The notes: generated from the letters alone by a model not told the origin. A stretch of 16,512 nt of DNA from JBGSWL01 sp041752455 (GCA_041752455.1 JBGSWL010000133.1:1-16512); one strand, 5' to 3'; shown: positions 1-6,350, counted from the first letter of the stretch. Translations and numbers: made by a program.

Positions 1-1
1 C

Positions 2-544
2 AAGCACTTCATGCAGCGCACTGCCGTGCAGGGCGCGCCGCGCCTGCTTGCGCCGGTCACCGGCCGCTGGCTGGAGGGGGCTTCGAGCGACGCTTCGGTG
101 CATCCGTTCCGCAAGACGCTGGCCGAACTCAAGCTCGGCGATCAGGTCGTCACCGGTACGCGCGAGGTGACGCTGGCCGACATCGAGCATTTCGCCACTT
201 TTACCGGCGACACATTCTACGCCCACATGGACGAGGAGGCCGCCAAGGCAAACCCGTTTTTCGACGGGCGCGTGGCGCATGGCTACCTCATCCTGTCGTT
301 TGCCGCCGGGCTGTTCGTCGATCCGGCACCCGGCCCGGTTCTGGCCAACTATGGCGTCGACAATCTGCGGTTCCTGACCCCGGTTTATCCGGGCGACAAA
401 CTGCAGGTGCGCCTGACCGCCAAGGAGATCAATCCGCGCGCCACCGCCGAGCATGGCGAAGTGCGCTGGGATTGCCGCGTCACCAACCAGAAGGGCGAGA
501 CCTGCGCCCGGTACGATGTGCTGACGATGGTGGCGAAGGGGTAG
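2..544 (+). CDS. paaZ: PaaZ C-terminal part: MaoC-type enoyl-CoA hydratase domain (5' truncated by window)
   Basis: The open frame runs in from the left edge (first full codon at base 2) and ends at TAG 542-544, so only the C-terminal ~180 residues are seen. The opening residues KHFMQRTAVQG and VTGRW match the linker and start of the hydratase domain of the bifunctional ring-opening enzyme PaaZ. In that family an N-terminal aldehyde dehydrogenase domain oxidises the semialdehyde released when the C-terminal MaoC/hot-dog domain hydrolytically opens oxepin-CoA, in the cytoplasm. The R-hydratase Asp-x4-His catalytic pair is visible in GDTFYAH (Asp codon 209-211, His codon 224-226), followed by the conserved GRVAHGYL stretch. 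The ATG at 11 is internal to the domain and is not a start. A free-standing MaoC protein is less likely because coding continues upstream in frame. The gene converges with paaR, and its promoter lies outside the window. Confidence 0.9.
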   Translation, partial: KHFMQRTAVQGAPRLLAPVTGRWLEGASSDASVHPFRKTLAELKLGDQVVTGTREVTLADIEHFATFTGDTFYAHMDEEAAKANPFFDGRVAHGYLILSFAAGLFVDPAPGPVLANYGVDNLRFLTPVYPGDKLQVRLTAKEINPRATAEHGEVRWDCRVTNQKGETCARYDVLTMVAKG

Positions 545-557
545 GGTGGCGCCTCTA

Positions 558-638
558 TCTCCCCCCCTTTGCGGGGGAGAAAGCGATTTCGACGAATTGG
601 CCGCAAGGCCAAACGTCAGAAATCGCAAGAGGGGGGAT
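558..638. repeat. left arm of inverted repeat flanking the DUF559 gene
   Basis: Bases 558-586 (TCT, a 7-C run, TTTGC, 5 G, AGAAAGCGA) match the reverse complement of 1050-1077 except for one base in the C-run. Bases 624-638 (CGCAAGAGGGGGGAT) match the reverse complement of 1001-1015 perfectly. The middle part (AATTGGCCGCAAGGCC region) is related to the right arm with small gaps. The outer part can also fold on itself (TCTCCCC with GGGGAGA). The inner end touches the stop codon of the nuclease gene. Confidence 0.85.
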
Positions 639-994
639 CAACGGCAGATCCGCGCCACCTCAGCAAGTATGTGCCCGCATACACCATCCAGATTGCGCTC
701 CACCTCGTTGTTCCAAAACCGCAACACCAGAAACCCTGCCGCTGCGAAATGTGCGTCTCGCACGCCATCGGCTTCGCTTCCGGAATGCTGGCCGCCGTCC
801 ACCTCGATGATCAGTTTCGGACGGAAGCAAACGAAATCGAGTATGAAGCCGTCGAGCGGATACTGGCGACGAAATGACAGGCCCTCCAACTGGCCGCGTC
901 GCAAAGCTTGCCATAGCATGTTTTCCGCCTTCGTGGCATCGGCGCGCATGGAGCGGGCGAAGGCGCGATGTTTGGGTGGCGATCGGTAGCGCAT
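638..994 (-). CDS. DUF559 / Vsr-like endonuclease domain protein
   Basis: A 118-residue protein starting at ATG 994; an upstream in-frame ATG at 1045 lies inside the inverted repeat and is less likely. It has the DUF559 layout: basic N-terminus with ARSMRADATKAENMLW, then FRRQYPLDGFILDF, KLIIEVDGGQH (Glu64, Asp66, His70) and VLRFWNNEV near residues 90-98. This fold is related to very-short-patch-repair (Vsr) endonucleases of the PD-(D/E)xK superfamily. Asp53 and Glu64/Asp66 are the likely metal-binding acids. The natural substrate of DUF559 proteins is not established, so nicking or cutting DNA is a family-level inference. The gene is unrelated in function to the phenylacetate genes around it and sits inside matching inverted repeats, which suggests an acquired unit. 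It looks intact, with no frameshift. Confidence 0.85.
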   Translation of the reverse strand: MRYRSPPKHRAFARSMRADATKAENMLWQALRRGQLEGLSFRRQYPLDGFILDFVCFRPKLIIEVDGGQHSGSEADGVRDAHFAAAGFLVLRFWNNEVERNLDGVCGHILAEVARICR

Positions 995-1000
995 GAGCGA

Positions 1001-1077
1001 ATCCCCCCTCTTGCGAATTCTAAGGCCTTGCTTCGCTGCGGCCAAGAATTCGCTTTCTCCCCCGCAAAGGGGGGAGA
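1001..1077. repeat. right arm of inverted repeat flanking the DUF559 gene
   Basis: This is the inverted partner of 558-638. The inner end 1001-1015 (ATCCCCCCTCTTGCG) is a perfect complement of 624-638, and the outer end 1050-1077 is a near-perfect complement of 558-586. It begins 6 bp upstream of the nuclease ATG, so it could also contain that gene's promoter. Confidence 0.85.
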
Positions 1078-1082
1078 AAGCG
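1051..1082. repeat. perfect 13-bp-arm palindrome, hairpin-forming
   Basis: Arms 1051-1063 (CGCTTTCTCCCCC) and 1070-1082 (GGGGGAGAAAGCG) are exact complements around a six-base loop GCAAAG. It lies 11 bp past the paaR stop codon on the minus strand and could block or end transcripts from that side. There is no T-run after it, so it is not a standard intrinsic terminator; it is the outer end of the right inverted-repeat arm. Confidence 0.8.
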
Positions 1083-1093
1083 CCGCATACGTG

Positions 1094-1693
1094 TCACCCC
1101 ACCTTGCCCACACCGCCGGTCATGATCGCGGTGACGATCCGGGCATAATCGTCGCGGGTCAGCTGCCCGTCATCCTTGAACCAAGTGTAGACCCAGTTCA
1201 GCATGCCGAAGAGGCTCATCGTGACGGGTGTTGCCAGATGCGCGCCGGGCGCGGCGATGGCCGGATTGATCAGGGCCAGCACATGGGCGAACCGCCGCAC
1301 GATCCGCTTCTCGCGGTCGCGGATGGCGGCGCGCTGTTCGTCGGAAAGCGCTGCGCCCGCATTGAGCTGCACCTTGTGGGCCGTATCGGCACCGCGATAC
1401 GTCTCCAGAACCGCGGCGACCAGCTTTTCCAGCCGGGCTTCCGGTACAAGAGAGGCATCGTCGGCTTGGCTGACAGCTGCTTCCAGATGCTCCAGATGGG
1501 TGTCGATGATCGAGAAGATCAGCGCGTCTTTGGACGGGTAATAGTGGTAGAGCAGCGCCTTCGACACGCCGCAGGAGGCTGCGATCTGCGCCATCGACGC
1601 CTTTTCCATGCCGAGTTCGGCAAACACCCCGGCGGCATGATCAAGGATGTCGGCCTGCTTGTCGGCAAAGTTGGCGGCGCGGGTGCGGGCCAT
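1094..1693 (-). CDS. paaR: TetR/AcrR-family regulator of phenylacetate genes (PaaR-like)
   Basis: A 199-residue protein, normal length for TetR regulators. The N-terminal helix-turn-helix is clear at about residues 33-52 (SMAQIAASCGVSKALLYHYY), followed by PSKDALIFSII and a helical ligand-binding C-terminal half. The ATG at 1693 lies 7 bp downstream of the paaK stop, with AAGGAG in the end of paaK as ribosome site, so it is the last gene of the paaG-paaI-paaK operon. TetR-type regulators in other paa clusters repress until phenylacetyl-CoA binds; that role here is inferred from position. A matching palindrome upstream of paaG (4324-4341) is the likely binding site and would make the gene autoregulated. 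The TetR family call is secure; the specific ligand is not. Confidence 0.85.
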   Translation of the reverse strand: MARTRAANFADKQADILDHAAGVFAELGMEKASMAQIAASCGVSKALLYHYYPSKDALIFSIIDTHLEHLEAAVSQADDASLVPEARLEKLVAAVLETYRGADTAHKVQLNAGAALSDEQRAAIRDREKRIVRRFAHVLALINPAIAAPGAHLATPVTMSLFGMLNWVYTWFKDDGQLTRDDYARIVTAIMTGGVGKVG

Positions 1694-1700
1694 CTGTCCC

Positions 1701-3002
1701 TCACTCCTTCGGGCGCTTGTCGACGACGCGGCGGGCCTTGCCTTCCGAACGCGGGGCCGAGCCCGGCGCGCCGACCCTGATGCGGGTAGTGACGCCGATC
1801 ACGCTCTTGATGTGGTGGGCGAGTTCGCGCGCCATGGCGTCGGCATTGCAGGACGTATCGAGCATTTCGCAATGGACGGTCATCTCGTCCATGCGGCCGA
1901 CGCGGGTCAGCTCGATCTGGAAGTGCGGCGCAAGGCCTGCGACCTTGAGCAATTGCTCCTCGACCTGCGTCGGGAAGACGTTGACGCCGCGCAGGATGAT
2001 CATGTCGTCGGAACGGCCGGTGATCTTTTCCATGCGGCGCATCGAGCGCGCGGTGCCCGGCAGCAGTCGCGTCAGGTCGCGGGTGCGGTAGCGGATGATC
2101 GGCAGGCCTTCCTTGGTGAGCGTAGTGAACACCAGTTCACCCATTTGCCCATCGGCCAAGACTTCGCCGGTCTGCGGATCGATGATCTCCGGATAGAAAT
2201 GGTCTTCCCAAATGTGGAGGCCGTCCTTGGTTTCCACACACTCGTTGGCAACGCCGGGGCCGAGCACTTCGGAAAGGCCGTAGATGTCGACAGCGTGCAT
2301 GTCGAAGGCTTGTTCGATCTCGCCGCGCATGGCGTTGGTCCAGGGCTCTGCGCCGAAGATGCCGACGGCGAGCGACGAGGCACGCGGGTCGCGGCCCTGG
2401 CGGCGGTATTCGTCGAGGATCGACAGCATGTAGGAGGGCGTCACCATGATGATGCGCGGCTTGAAATCGTCGATCAGCATGACCTGGCGCTCGGTCATGC
2501 CGCCGGAGATCGGCACGACGGTGCAGCCTAGGCGCTCGGCGCCATAGTGCGCGCCAAGCCCGCCGGTGAAGAGGCCGTAGCCGTAGGCGACATGGATGAT
2601 GTCGCCGGATCGCCCGCCCGACGCGCGGATCGAGCGTGCCACCATGTCGGCCCACATGGAGATATCGCCCGCCGTGTAGCCGACGACGGTGGGTTTGCCG
2701 GTGGTGCCGGACGAGGCGTGGATGCGCGCGATCTTTTCGCGCGGTACGGCGAACATGCCGAACGGGTAGGTGTCGCGCAGGTCCGCCTTGGTGGTGAACG
2801 GGAATTTGGCGAGGTCAGCCAGCGTCTTAAGGTCATCCGGGTGGACGCCTTGGGCATCAAAGCGCGCGCGATAGAATGGCGAATTGTCATAAGCATGACG
2901 CAGCGACCACTGCATGCGCTGAAGCTGCAGCGCGGCAATCTCGTCGCGCGAAGCGGTTTCGATCGGGTCCAGATCGCCGGGGCGAGGGGCAAGGTTTTCC
3001 AT
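1701..3002 (-). CDS. paaK: phenylacetate-CoA ligase PaaK
   Basis: A 433-residue AMP-forming ligase, the usual PaaK length. It converts phenylacetate, CoA and ATP to phenylacetyl-CoA, AMP and PPi, the entry step of the aerobic hybrid phenylacetate pathway, in the cytoplasm. Motifs in order: N-terminal RMQWSLRHAYDNSPFYR (about 29-45), the phosphate loop SSGTTGKP (97-104), YGLSEVLGPG (241-250), YRTRDL (305-310) and the hinge-region GRSDDMIILRGVNVFP (329-344), all as in PaaK. The ATG at 3002 has GAGGAG about 11 bp upstream, and the gene starts 15 bp after the paaI stop. Position between paaI and paaR supports the specific substrate over other aryl-CoA ligases. Confidence 0.95.
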   Translation of the reverse strand: MENLAPRPGDLDPIETASRDEIAALQLQRMQWSLRHAYDNSPFYRARFDAQGVHPDDLKTLADLAKFPFTTKADLRDTYPFGMFAVPREKIARIHASSGTTGKPTVVGYTAGDISMWADMVARSIRASGGRSGDIIHVAYGYGLFTGGLGAHYGAERLGCTVVPISGGMTERQVMLIDDFKPRIIMVTPSYMLSILDEYRRQGRDPRASSLAVGIFGAEPWTNAMRGEIEQAFDMHAVDIYGLSEVLGPGVANECVETKDGLHIWEDHFYPEIIDPQTGEVLADGQMGELVFTTLTKEGLPIIRYRTRDLTRLLPGTARSMRRMEKITGRSDDMIILRGVNVFPTQVEEQLLKVAGLAPHFQIELTRVGRMDEMTVHCEMLDTSCNADAMARELAHHIKSVIGVTTRIRVGAPGSAPRSEGKARRVVDKRPKE

Positions 3003-3017
3003 CGTGGTGGCGGCTCC

Positions 3018-3461
3018 TCAGGCTTGCGGCAACAGCATGCCGTCGATGGCGCGCGAATGGCCACGAAACTCGGCGACCAGCTTGCCATCCTGATTTGTGA
3101 CGGAAATGTCATAGATGCCGGACTTGCCGGTGCGGGAAATCTCGCGGCCACGCGCTGTCAGGCGGTCGCCTTCCTTGGCCGGCCGGATGAAGGTGATCGC
3201 CGTATGCTGGGCAACGCAGCGCTGGTTGTAGGTGTTGCAGGAAAACGCAAAACACGAATCGGCCAGCGTGAAGATGTAGCCGCCGTGGCAAGTGCCGTGG
3301 CCGTTCACCATCGTCCGTCCGATTGTCATCGCAACCGTCGCCTGTCCCGGCGCGACGGCATCAAGTGACATGCCGAGCGCGCGGGTGGCGTGGTCATCGT
3401 TCCACATGGCATGGGCGCAGGCCTCGGCCAAGGCCTGGGGTGTCATTCCGGTTTGAGACAT
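3018..3461 (-). CDS. paaI: hydroxyphenylacetyl-CoA thioesterase PaaI
   Basis: A 147-residue single hot-dog-fold protein, the usual PaaI size. The signature NGHGTCHGGYIFTLADSCFA (53-72) holds the HGG motif and the catalytic-type Asp68 in LAD. PaaI enzymes release CoA from ring-hydroxylated phenylacetyl-CoA and are thought to rescue CoA from dead-end intermediates of the pathway; they act as tetramers in the cytoplasm. The ATG at 3461 lies 5 bp after the paaG stop, and the start region overlaps the end of that message, so translation is probably coupled. No unusual residue is seen. Confidence 0.93.
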   Translation of the reverse strand: MSQTGMTPQALAEACAHAMWNDDHATRALGMSLDAVAPGQATVAMTIGRTMVNGHGTCHGGYIFTLADSCFAFSCNTYNQRCVAQHTAITFIRPAKEGDRLTARGREISRTGKSGIYDISVTNQDGKLVAEFRGHSRAIDGMLLPQA

Positions 3462-3466
3462 GGTGC

Positions 3467-4261
3467 TCAGTGCCCCTTGAAGTCGGGAAGGCGTTTTTCG
3501 AGAAAGGCGGTCACGCCTTCGGCATAGTCGGCGGTGCGCCCGGCAAGGCGCTGGGTATCGCGCTCATGGTCAAGCTGGTCGGAATAGCTGTTGCCGGAAG
3601 CGGCATGGATCGACAGCTTGGTGAGGCCAAGTCCCCGCGTCGGACCGCTTGCGAACTGGCGCGCCAGCGCCATCGCCTCGGCGTCGAGCGTTTCATCCTC
3701 GACTGCTTTCCAGATCAGGCCCCAGGCTTCGGCCTTTTCGGCGGGCAGGGGCTCTGCGGTCATCGCCAGCCCCTTTGCGCGCGCTTCGCCGAGCAGGCGC
3801 GTCAGCATCCATGAACCGCCCGCATCCGGTGTCAGGCCGATCTTGGCGAAGGCCTGGATGAATCTGGCGGAGCGGGCGGCCAGCACGATGTCGCAGGCCA
3901 GCGCCAAATTGGCACCGGCGCCTGCCGCCACCCCGTTGACGGCGGCGATGACGGGCTTTTCCATGGTGCGGATCATGCGCAGCGTCGGGTTGTAGAAGGT
4001 CTCCAGCGTGTGGCCGAGGTCGGGCGGACCATCCATCTTGCGCGGGTCGCGGTCACCAAGATCCTGCCCGGCGGAAAAAGCGCGGCCGGCGCCGGTGATC
4101 AGAAGGCACCGCACGGCCTCGTCGTCGCGGGCGCGCTCGACTTCGGCCCGCAGCGCCATGTGCATGTCTTCGTTGAATGAATTGAGCTTGTCCGGACGGT
4201 TGAGCGTCACTTTGAGGACGCCAGACGTCAAACTGGCAAGCACGGTCGGTGCATGGTCCAA
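3467..4261 (-). CDS. paaG: PaaG, 1,2-epoxyphenylacetyl-CoA isomerase (crotonase family), TTG start
   Basis: Crotonase-fold protein that isomerises ring-1,2-epoxyphenylacetyl-CoA to oxepin-CoA; PaaG also shifts a double bond later in the pathway. Family motifs, numbered from the TTG: LNRPDKLNSFNEDMH (20-34), the oxyanion-hole FSAGQDL, NGVAAGAGANLALACD (109-124) and IGLTPDAGGSW, whose Asp146 sits at the conserved acidic position of this subfamily. The reading frame extends to a TTG at 4279, but a strong ribosome site GGGAGGAG would then be inside the gene. TTG 4261, six bases after it, gives 264 residues, matching the family's ~262. It is the first gene of the paaG-paaI-paaK-paaR operon. The next ATG (Met33) would remove the first beta strands. 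Confidence 0.92.
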   Translation of the reverse strand: MDHAPTVLASLTSGVLKVTLNRPDKLNSFNEDMHMALRAEVERARDDEAVRCLLITGAGRAFSAGQDLGDRDPRKMDGPPDLGHTLETFYNPTLRMIRTMEKPVIAAVNGVAAGAGANLALACDIVLAARSARFIQAFAKIGLTPDAGGSWMLTRLLGEARAKGLAMTAEPLPAEKAEAWGLIWKAVEDETLDAEAMALARQFASGPTRGLGLTKLSIHAASGNSYSDQLDHERDTQRLAGRTADYAEGVTAFLEKRLPDFKGH

Positions 4262-4281
4262 TGGTTTCTCCTCCCCCAAGG

Positions 4282-4301
4282 CAGGCCTTCATAGGGGCCT
4301 G
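4282..4301. promoter_or_regulatory. palindrome in the paaG leader
   Basis: CAGGCC at 4282-4287 and GGCCTG at 4296-4301 are exact complements around eight bases. The site lies between the TetR-type palindrome and the paaG ribosome site, so it is either a leader-RNA stem-loop or a second protein-binding site. There is no further evidence for either role. Confidence 0.4.
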
Positions 4302-4323
4302 TTTCCGATGCCCACACAAACAT

Positions 4324-4341
4324 AAACCAACCGGTCAGTCA
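4324..4341. promoter_or_regulatory. TetR-type operator candidate for the paaGIKR operon, overlapping a -35 box
   Basis: The core ACNNACCGGTNNGT (4326-4339) is a dyad centred between 4332 and 4333, a layout common for TetR-family operators. On the minus strand TTGACT (4342-4337), a good -35 hexamer for paaG, is partly inside it, so a bound repressor would block RNA polymerase. No clear -10 could be picked. The site overlaps the last codons of the upstream MarR gene. PaaR, encoded at the end of the operon, is the natural candidate ligand. Confidence 0.55.
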
Positions 4342-4802
4342 ATGAATGGAGCGTCGCTCTCCGACTTGGCAAACAGCCGATCCAGCCCGGATTCAAATCC
4401 GGCTCTGTCTTTGCCAAGGGACTGTTGAAGCTCAGCCTGAAACTGCCGGGCGAGCGGGATGATCCGTTCGATCAGCGCGCGCCCCTCGGCCGTCAGTCGA
4501 AGCTCGACGAGGCGGCGATCACCGTCACTCTCGGACTTTTCCAGGTATCCTGCCCGCTCCAACGAAGCGGCGGCGCGACTCACTGTCGGCTTGTCCAGAT
4601 CGACACGGGCGTGGATGTCGCGAACGCTCACGGATGGCGCTTGCGCGAGGTGGGCGAGCACCCGCCACTGTGCAATCGAGATGCCGAACTCGGCCTTGTA
4701 GCGGGCGGCAAAGCGGCGACTGACGCGCGCCGACACGACTGCCAGTCGGTACGGCAGGAAGCCGTCGAGATCGAACAGCGCGTGGTCGCGCTTCTGCGCC
4801 AT
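4335..4802 (-). CDS. MarR-family transcriptional regulator, probable regulator of the homogentisate operon
   Basis: A 155-residue protein from ATG 4802. The frame stays open to 4979, but that extension (rich in His and Arg) would run through the operators and into the hmgA coding start, so the MAQKRDHALF start is preferred. The MarR winged helix is clear: WRVLAHLAQAPSVSVRDIHA (46-65), recognition region LDKPTVSRAAASLERAGYLE (69-88) and the wing ESDGDRRLVELRLT (91-104). It is divergent from hmgA across a 121-bp gap holding two near-identical 16-bp imperfect dyads, the classic layout for a MarR repressor controlling its neighbour. MarR-type regulators of homogentisate genes are known in alphaproteobacteria; ligand and direction of control are inferred. 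The ribosome site is weak (GGAG 14 bp upstream). Confidence 0.85.
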   Translation of the reverse strand: MAQKRDHALFDLDGFLPYRLAVVSARVSRRFAARYKAEFGISIAQWRVLAHLAQAPSVSVRDIHARVDLDKPTVSRAAASLERAGYLEKSESDGDRRLVELRLTAEGRALIERIIPLARQFQAELQQSLGKDRAGFESGLDRLFAKSESDAPFID

Positions 4803-4839
4803 GTTGGGCAATCCCGCTCCGGTTTTGCGCCACTCTGGC

Positions 4840-4868
4840 TTGACTTCGTTGTGATTGCAACGAATATG
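4840..4868 (+). promoter_or_regulatory. candidate hmgA promoter
   Basis: TTGACT (4840-4845), then a 17-base spacer, then AATATG (4863-4868). The -35 is good and the -10 is weak; TATGAA at 4865-4870 is an alternative. The spacer is almost entirely operator site 1, so occupancy by the MarR protein would exclude sigma-70 polymerase. Inferred from sequence only. Confidence 0.45.
4847..4862. promoter_or_regulatory. MarR operator candidate, site 1
   Basis: CGTTGTGATTGCAACG, an imperfect dyad with 5-bp arms CGTTG/CAACG. It agrees with site 2 at 14 of 16 positions and fills the -35/-10 spacer of the candidate hmgA promoter. Confidence 0.6.
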
Positions 4869-4873
4869 AAGAT

Positions 4874-4889
4874 CGTTGTGTTTGCAATG
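4874..4889. promoter_or_regulatory. MarR operator candidate, site 2
   Basis: CGTTGTGTTTGCAATG, in the same orientation as site 1 and 27 bp downstream. The dyad extends outwards with GATC at both ends (4871-4874 and 4889-4892). It would cover the start region of the hmgA transcript or the promoter of the divergent MarR gene. Confidence 0.6.
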
Positions 4890-4892
4890 ATC

Positions 4893-4910
4893 GTGCCGTT
4901 CCCACGGCAC
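4893..4910 (+). promoter_or_regulatory. leader hairpin abutting the hmgA ribosome binding site
   Basis: GTGCCGT (4893-4899) pairs perfectly with ACGGCAC (4904-4910) around TCCC. The ribosome site AGGAAGG (4911-4917) begins at the next base and the ATG follows at 4924. The stem leaves the ribosome site free, so it may protect the 5' end of the message or tune initiation rather than hide the site. Confidence 0.5.
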
Positions 4911-4923
4911 AGGAAGGATCGCG

Positions 4924-6291
4924 ATGACACGCCATGAACTGCCAAAAGGCATGGTCCGCGCCACCGAAACCGGCGGCACCGTCGAAGGTTACATGCCGGG
5001 CTTCGGCAATGACTTCGAGACCGAGGCACTTCCGGGCGCGTTGCCGCAGGGCATGAACTCGCCGCAGAAGTGCAACTACGGTCTCTATGGCGAGCAGCTT
5101 TCCGGCACGGCCTTCACCGCGCCGAGCCACCAGAACGAGCGGACCTGGTGCTACCGCATCCGCCCCTCGGTCAAGCACACGTCGCGGTTCCAGAAGATCG
5201 ACCTGCCGTACTGGAAATCAGCGCCGCATGTCGATCCTGACATCATTTCGCTCGGCCAGTATCGCTGGGATCCGGTGCCGATGCCGGCAGGTGATGCCGG
5301 GCTCACCTGGCTGACCGGCATGCGCACCATGACGACAGCGGGCGATGTCAACACGCAGGTCGGCATGGCGAGCCACGTGTACCTCGTCACTCAATCGATG
5401 GTCGATGCGTACTTCTTCTCCGCCGACAGTGAATTGCTCGTCGTGCCTCAGGAGGGGCGCCTGCGCTTTTGTACCGAACTTGGCGTGATTGATGTCGAGC
5501 CGCAGGAGATCGCCATCCTGCCGCGCGGTCTGGTCTACCGGGTCGAGGTTCTGGCGGGGCCGTGCCGCGGGTTCGTCTGCGAAAACTACGGCCAGAAGTT
5601 CGAACTGCCGGGGCGCGGGCCGATCGGCGCCAATTGCATGGCCAACCGGCGCGATTTCAAGACGCCGGTCGCCGCCTTCGAGGATCGCGAAGTGCCGTCC
5701 ACGGTCACCATCAAGTGGTGCGGGCAGTTCCACGAGACGAAGATCGGCCATTCGCCGCTTGATGTGGTGGCCTGGCACGGCAATTATGCGCCCTGCAAAT
5801 ATGATCTGAAGACCTATTGCCCGGTCGGGTCGATCCTCTTCGATCATCCCGACCCGTCGATCTTCACGGTGCTGACGGCGCCGTCTGGTGTGCCAGGCAC
5901 GGCCAATATCGACTTCGTGCTGTTTCGCGACCGCTGGATGGTGGCCGAGGACACGTTCCGCCCGCCTTGGTACCACAAGAACATCATGAGCGAATTGATG
6001 GGCAACATTTACGGCGTCTATGATGCCAAGCCGAAGGGCTTTGTTCCCGGGGGCTTGAGCCTGCACAACATGATGTTGCCGCACGGGCCGGACCGGAATG
6101 CCTTCGAGGGGGCGTCGAATGCCGACCTCAAGCCGCACAAACTCGAAAACACGATGAGCTTCATGTTCGAGACACGCTTTCCCCAGCACCTGACGGCGTT
6201 TGCGGCGAGGCAAGCCCCGCTGCAGGATGACTATATCGACTGCTGGAGCGACCTCGAAAAGAAGTTCGACGGCACGCCGGGACGCAAATAA
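4924..6291 (+). CDS. hmgA: homogentisate 1,2-dioxygenase
   Basis: A 455-residue protein, a little longer than the family's usual 430-450. It cleaves homogentisate with O2 to maleylacetoacetate, the central ring-opening step of tyrosine and phenylalanine catabolism, using non-haem Fe(II). The start fits the family: YMPGFGNDFETEALPGALP at 23-41. The iron ligands are in place: His351 and Glu357 in RPPWYHKNIMSE and His387 in MMLPHGPD, with the same spacing (6 and 30) as human His335, Glu341 and His371. WHGNYAPCKYDL and FRDRWMVAEDTFRPPWYHKN are further hallmarks. ATG 4924 has AGGAAGG six bases upstream. It is the first gene of a + strand operon with fumarylacetoacetate hydrolase next and is probably controlled by the divergent MarR regulator. 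Confidence 0.97.
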   Translation: MTRHELPKGMVRATETGGTVEGYMPGFGNDFETEALPGALPQGMNSPQKCNYGLYGEQLSGTAFTAPSHQNERTWCYRIRPSVKHTSRFQKIDLPYWKSAPHVDPDIISLGQYRWDPVPMPAGDAGLTWLTGMRTMTTAGDVNTQVGMASHVYLVTQSMVDAYFFSADSELLVVPQEGRLRFCTELGVIDVEPQEIAILPRGLVYRVEVLAGPCRGFVCENYGQKFELPGRGPIGANCMANRRDFKTPVAAFEDREVPSTVTIKWCGQFHETKIGHSPLDVVAWHGNYAPCKYDLKTYCPVGSILFDHPDPSIFTVLTAPSGVPGTANIDFVLFRDRWMVAEDTFRPPWYHKNIMSELMGNIYGVYDAKPKGFVPGGLSLHNMMLPHGPDRNAFEGASNADLKPHKLENTMSFMFETRFPQHLTAFAARQAPLQDDYIDCWSDLEKKFDGTPGRK

Positions 6292-6314
6292 GGTTCCATG
6301 ACCGCCTGACTCGG

Positions 6315-6329
6315 CAGGGATCATCCCTG
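6315..6329 (+). other. small intercistronic stem-loop between hmgA and fahA
   Basis: CAGGGA and TCCCTG pair around TCA in the 59-bp gap between the two genes. There is no T-run, so termination is unlikely; it may be an mRNA stability element. Confidence 0.35.
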
Positions 6330-6350
6330 TGCAGGCACCTGGGAGGATGC

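Larger units (their letters stand above)
558..1077. mobile_element. candidate repeat-bounded element carrying a DUF559 nuclease gene
   Basis: Two roughly 80-bp imperfect inverted repeats (558-638 and 1001-1077) enclose a single minus-strand gene (638-994) with almost no spare sequence, which gives a compact ~520-bp unit between convergent paaZ and paaR. The arrangement resembles a small mobile or formerly mobile cassette. No transposase is present, and I find no convincing target-site duplication. Small DUF559 genes with C-rich repeats around them occur in rhizobial genomes (general recollection, not checked here). That this unit moves is inference; it could equally be an intergenic repeat pair that has captured a gene. 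Confidence 0.4.

Noticed and set aside
546..989. + strand frames through the DUF559 unit
   Set aside because: The minus-strand frame has a clear DUF559 pattern; the + frames show none and include the repeat sequence.
549..1084. GCGCC on both sides of the DUF559 unit as a target-site duplication
   Set aside because: The two copies are at unequal distances from the repeat ends (4 and 2 bp), and such a short GC-rich string is common by chance here. It may instead be a slight extension of the inverted repeats.
1647..2531. 294-codon + strand frame across paaR and paaK
   Set aside because: Shadow of paaK; composition is atypical and there is no motif.
4803..4979. Longer N-terminus for the MarR protein
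   Set aside because: It would place the coding sequence over both operators and the hmgA start; the extension lacks MarR similarity.
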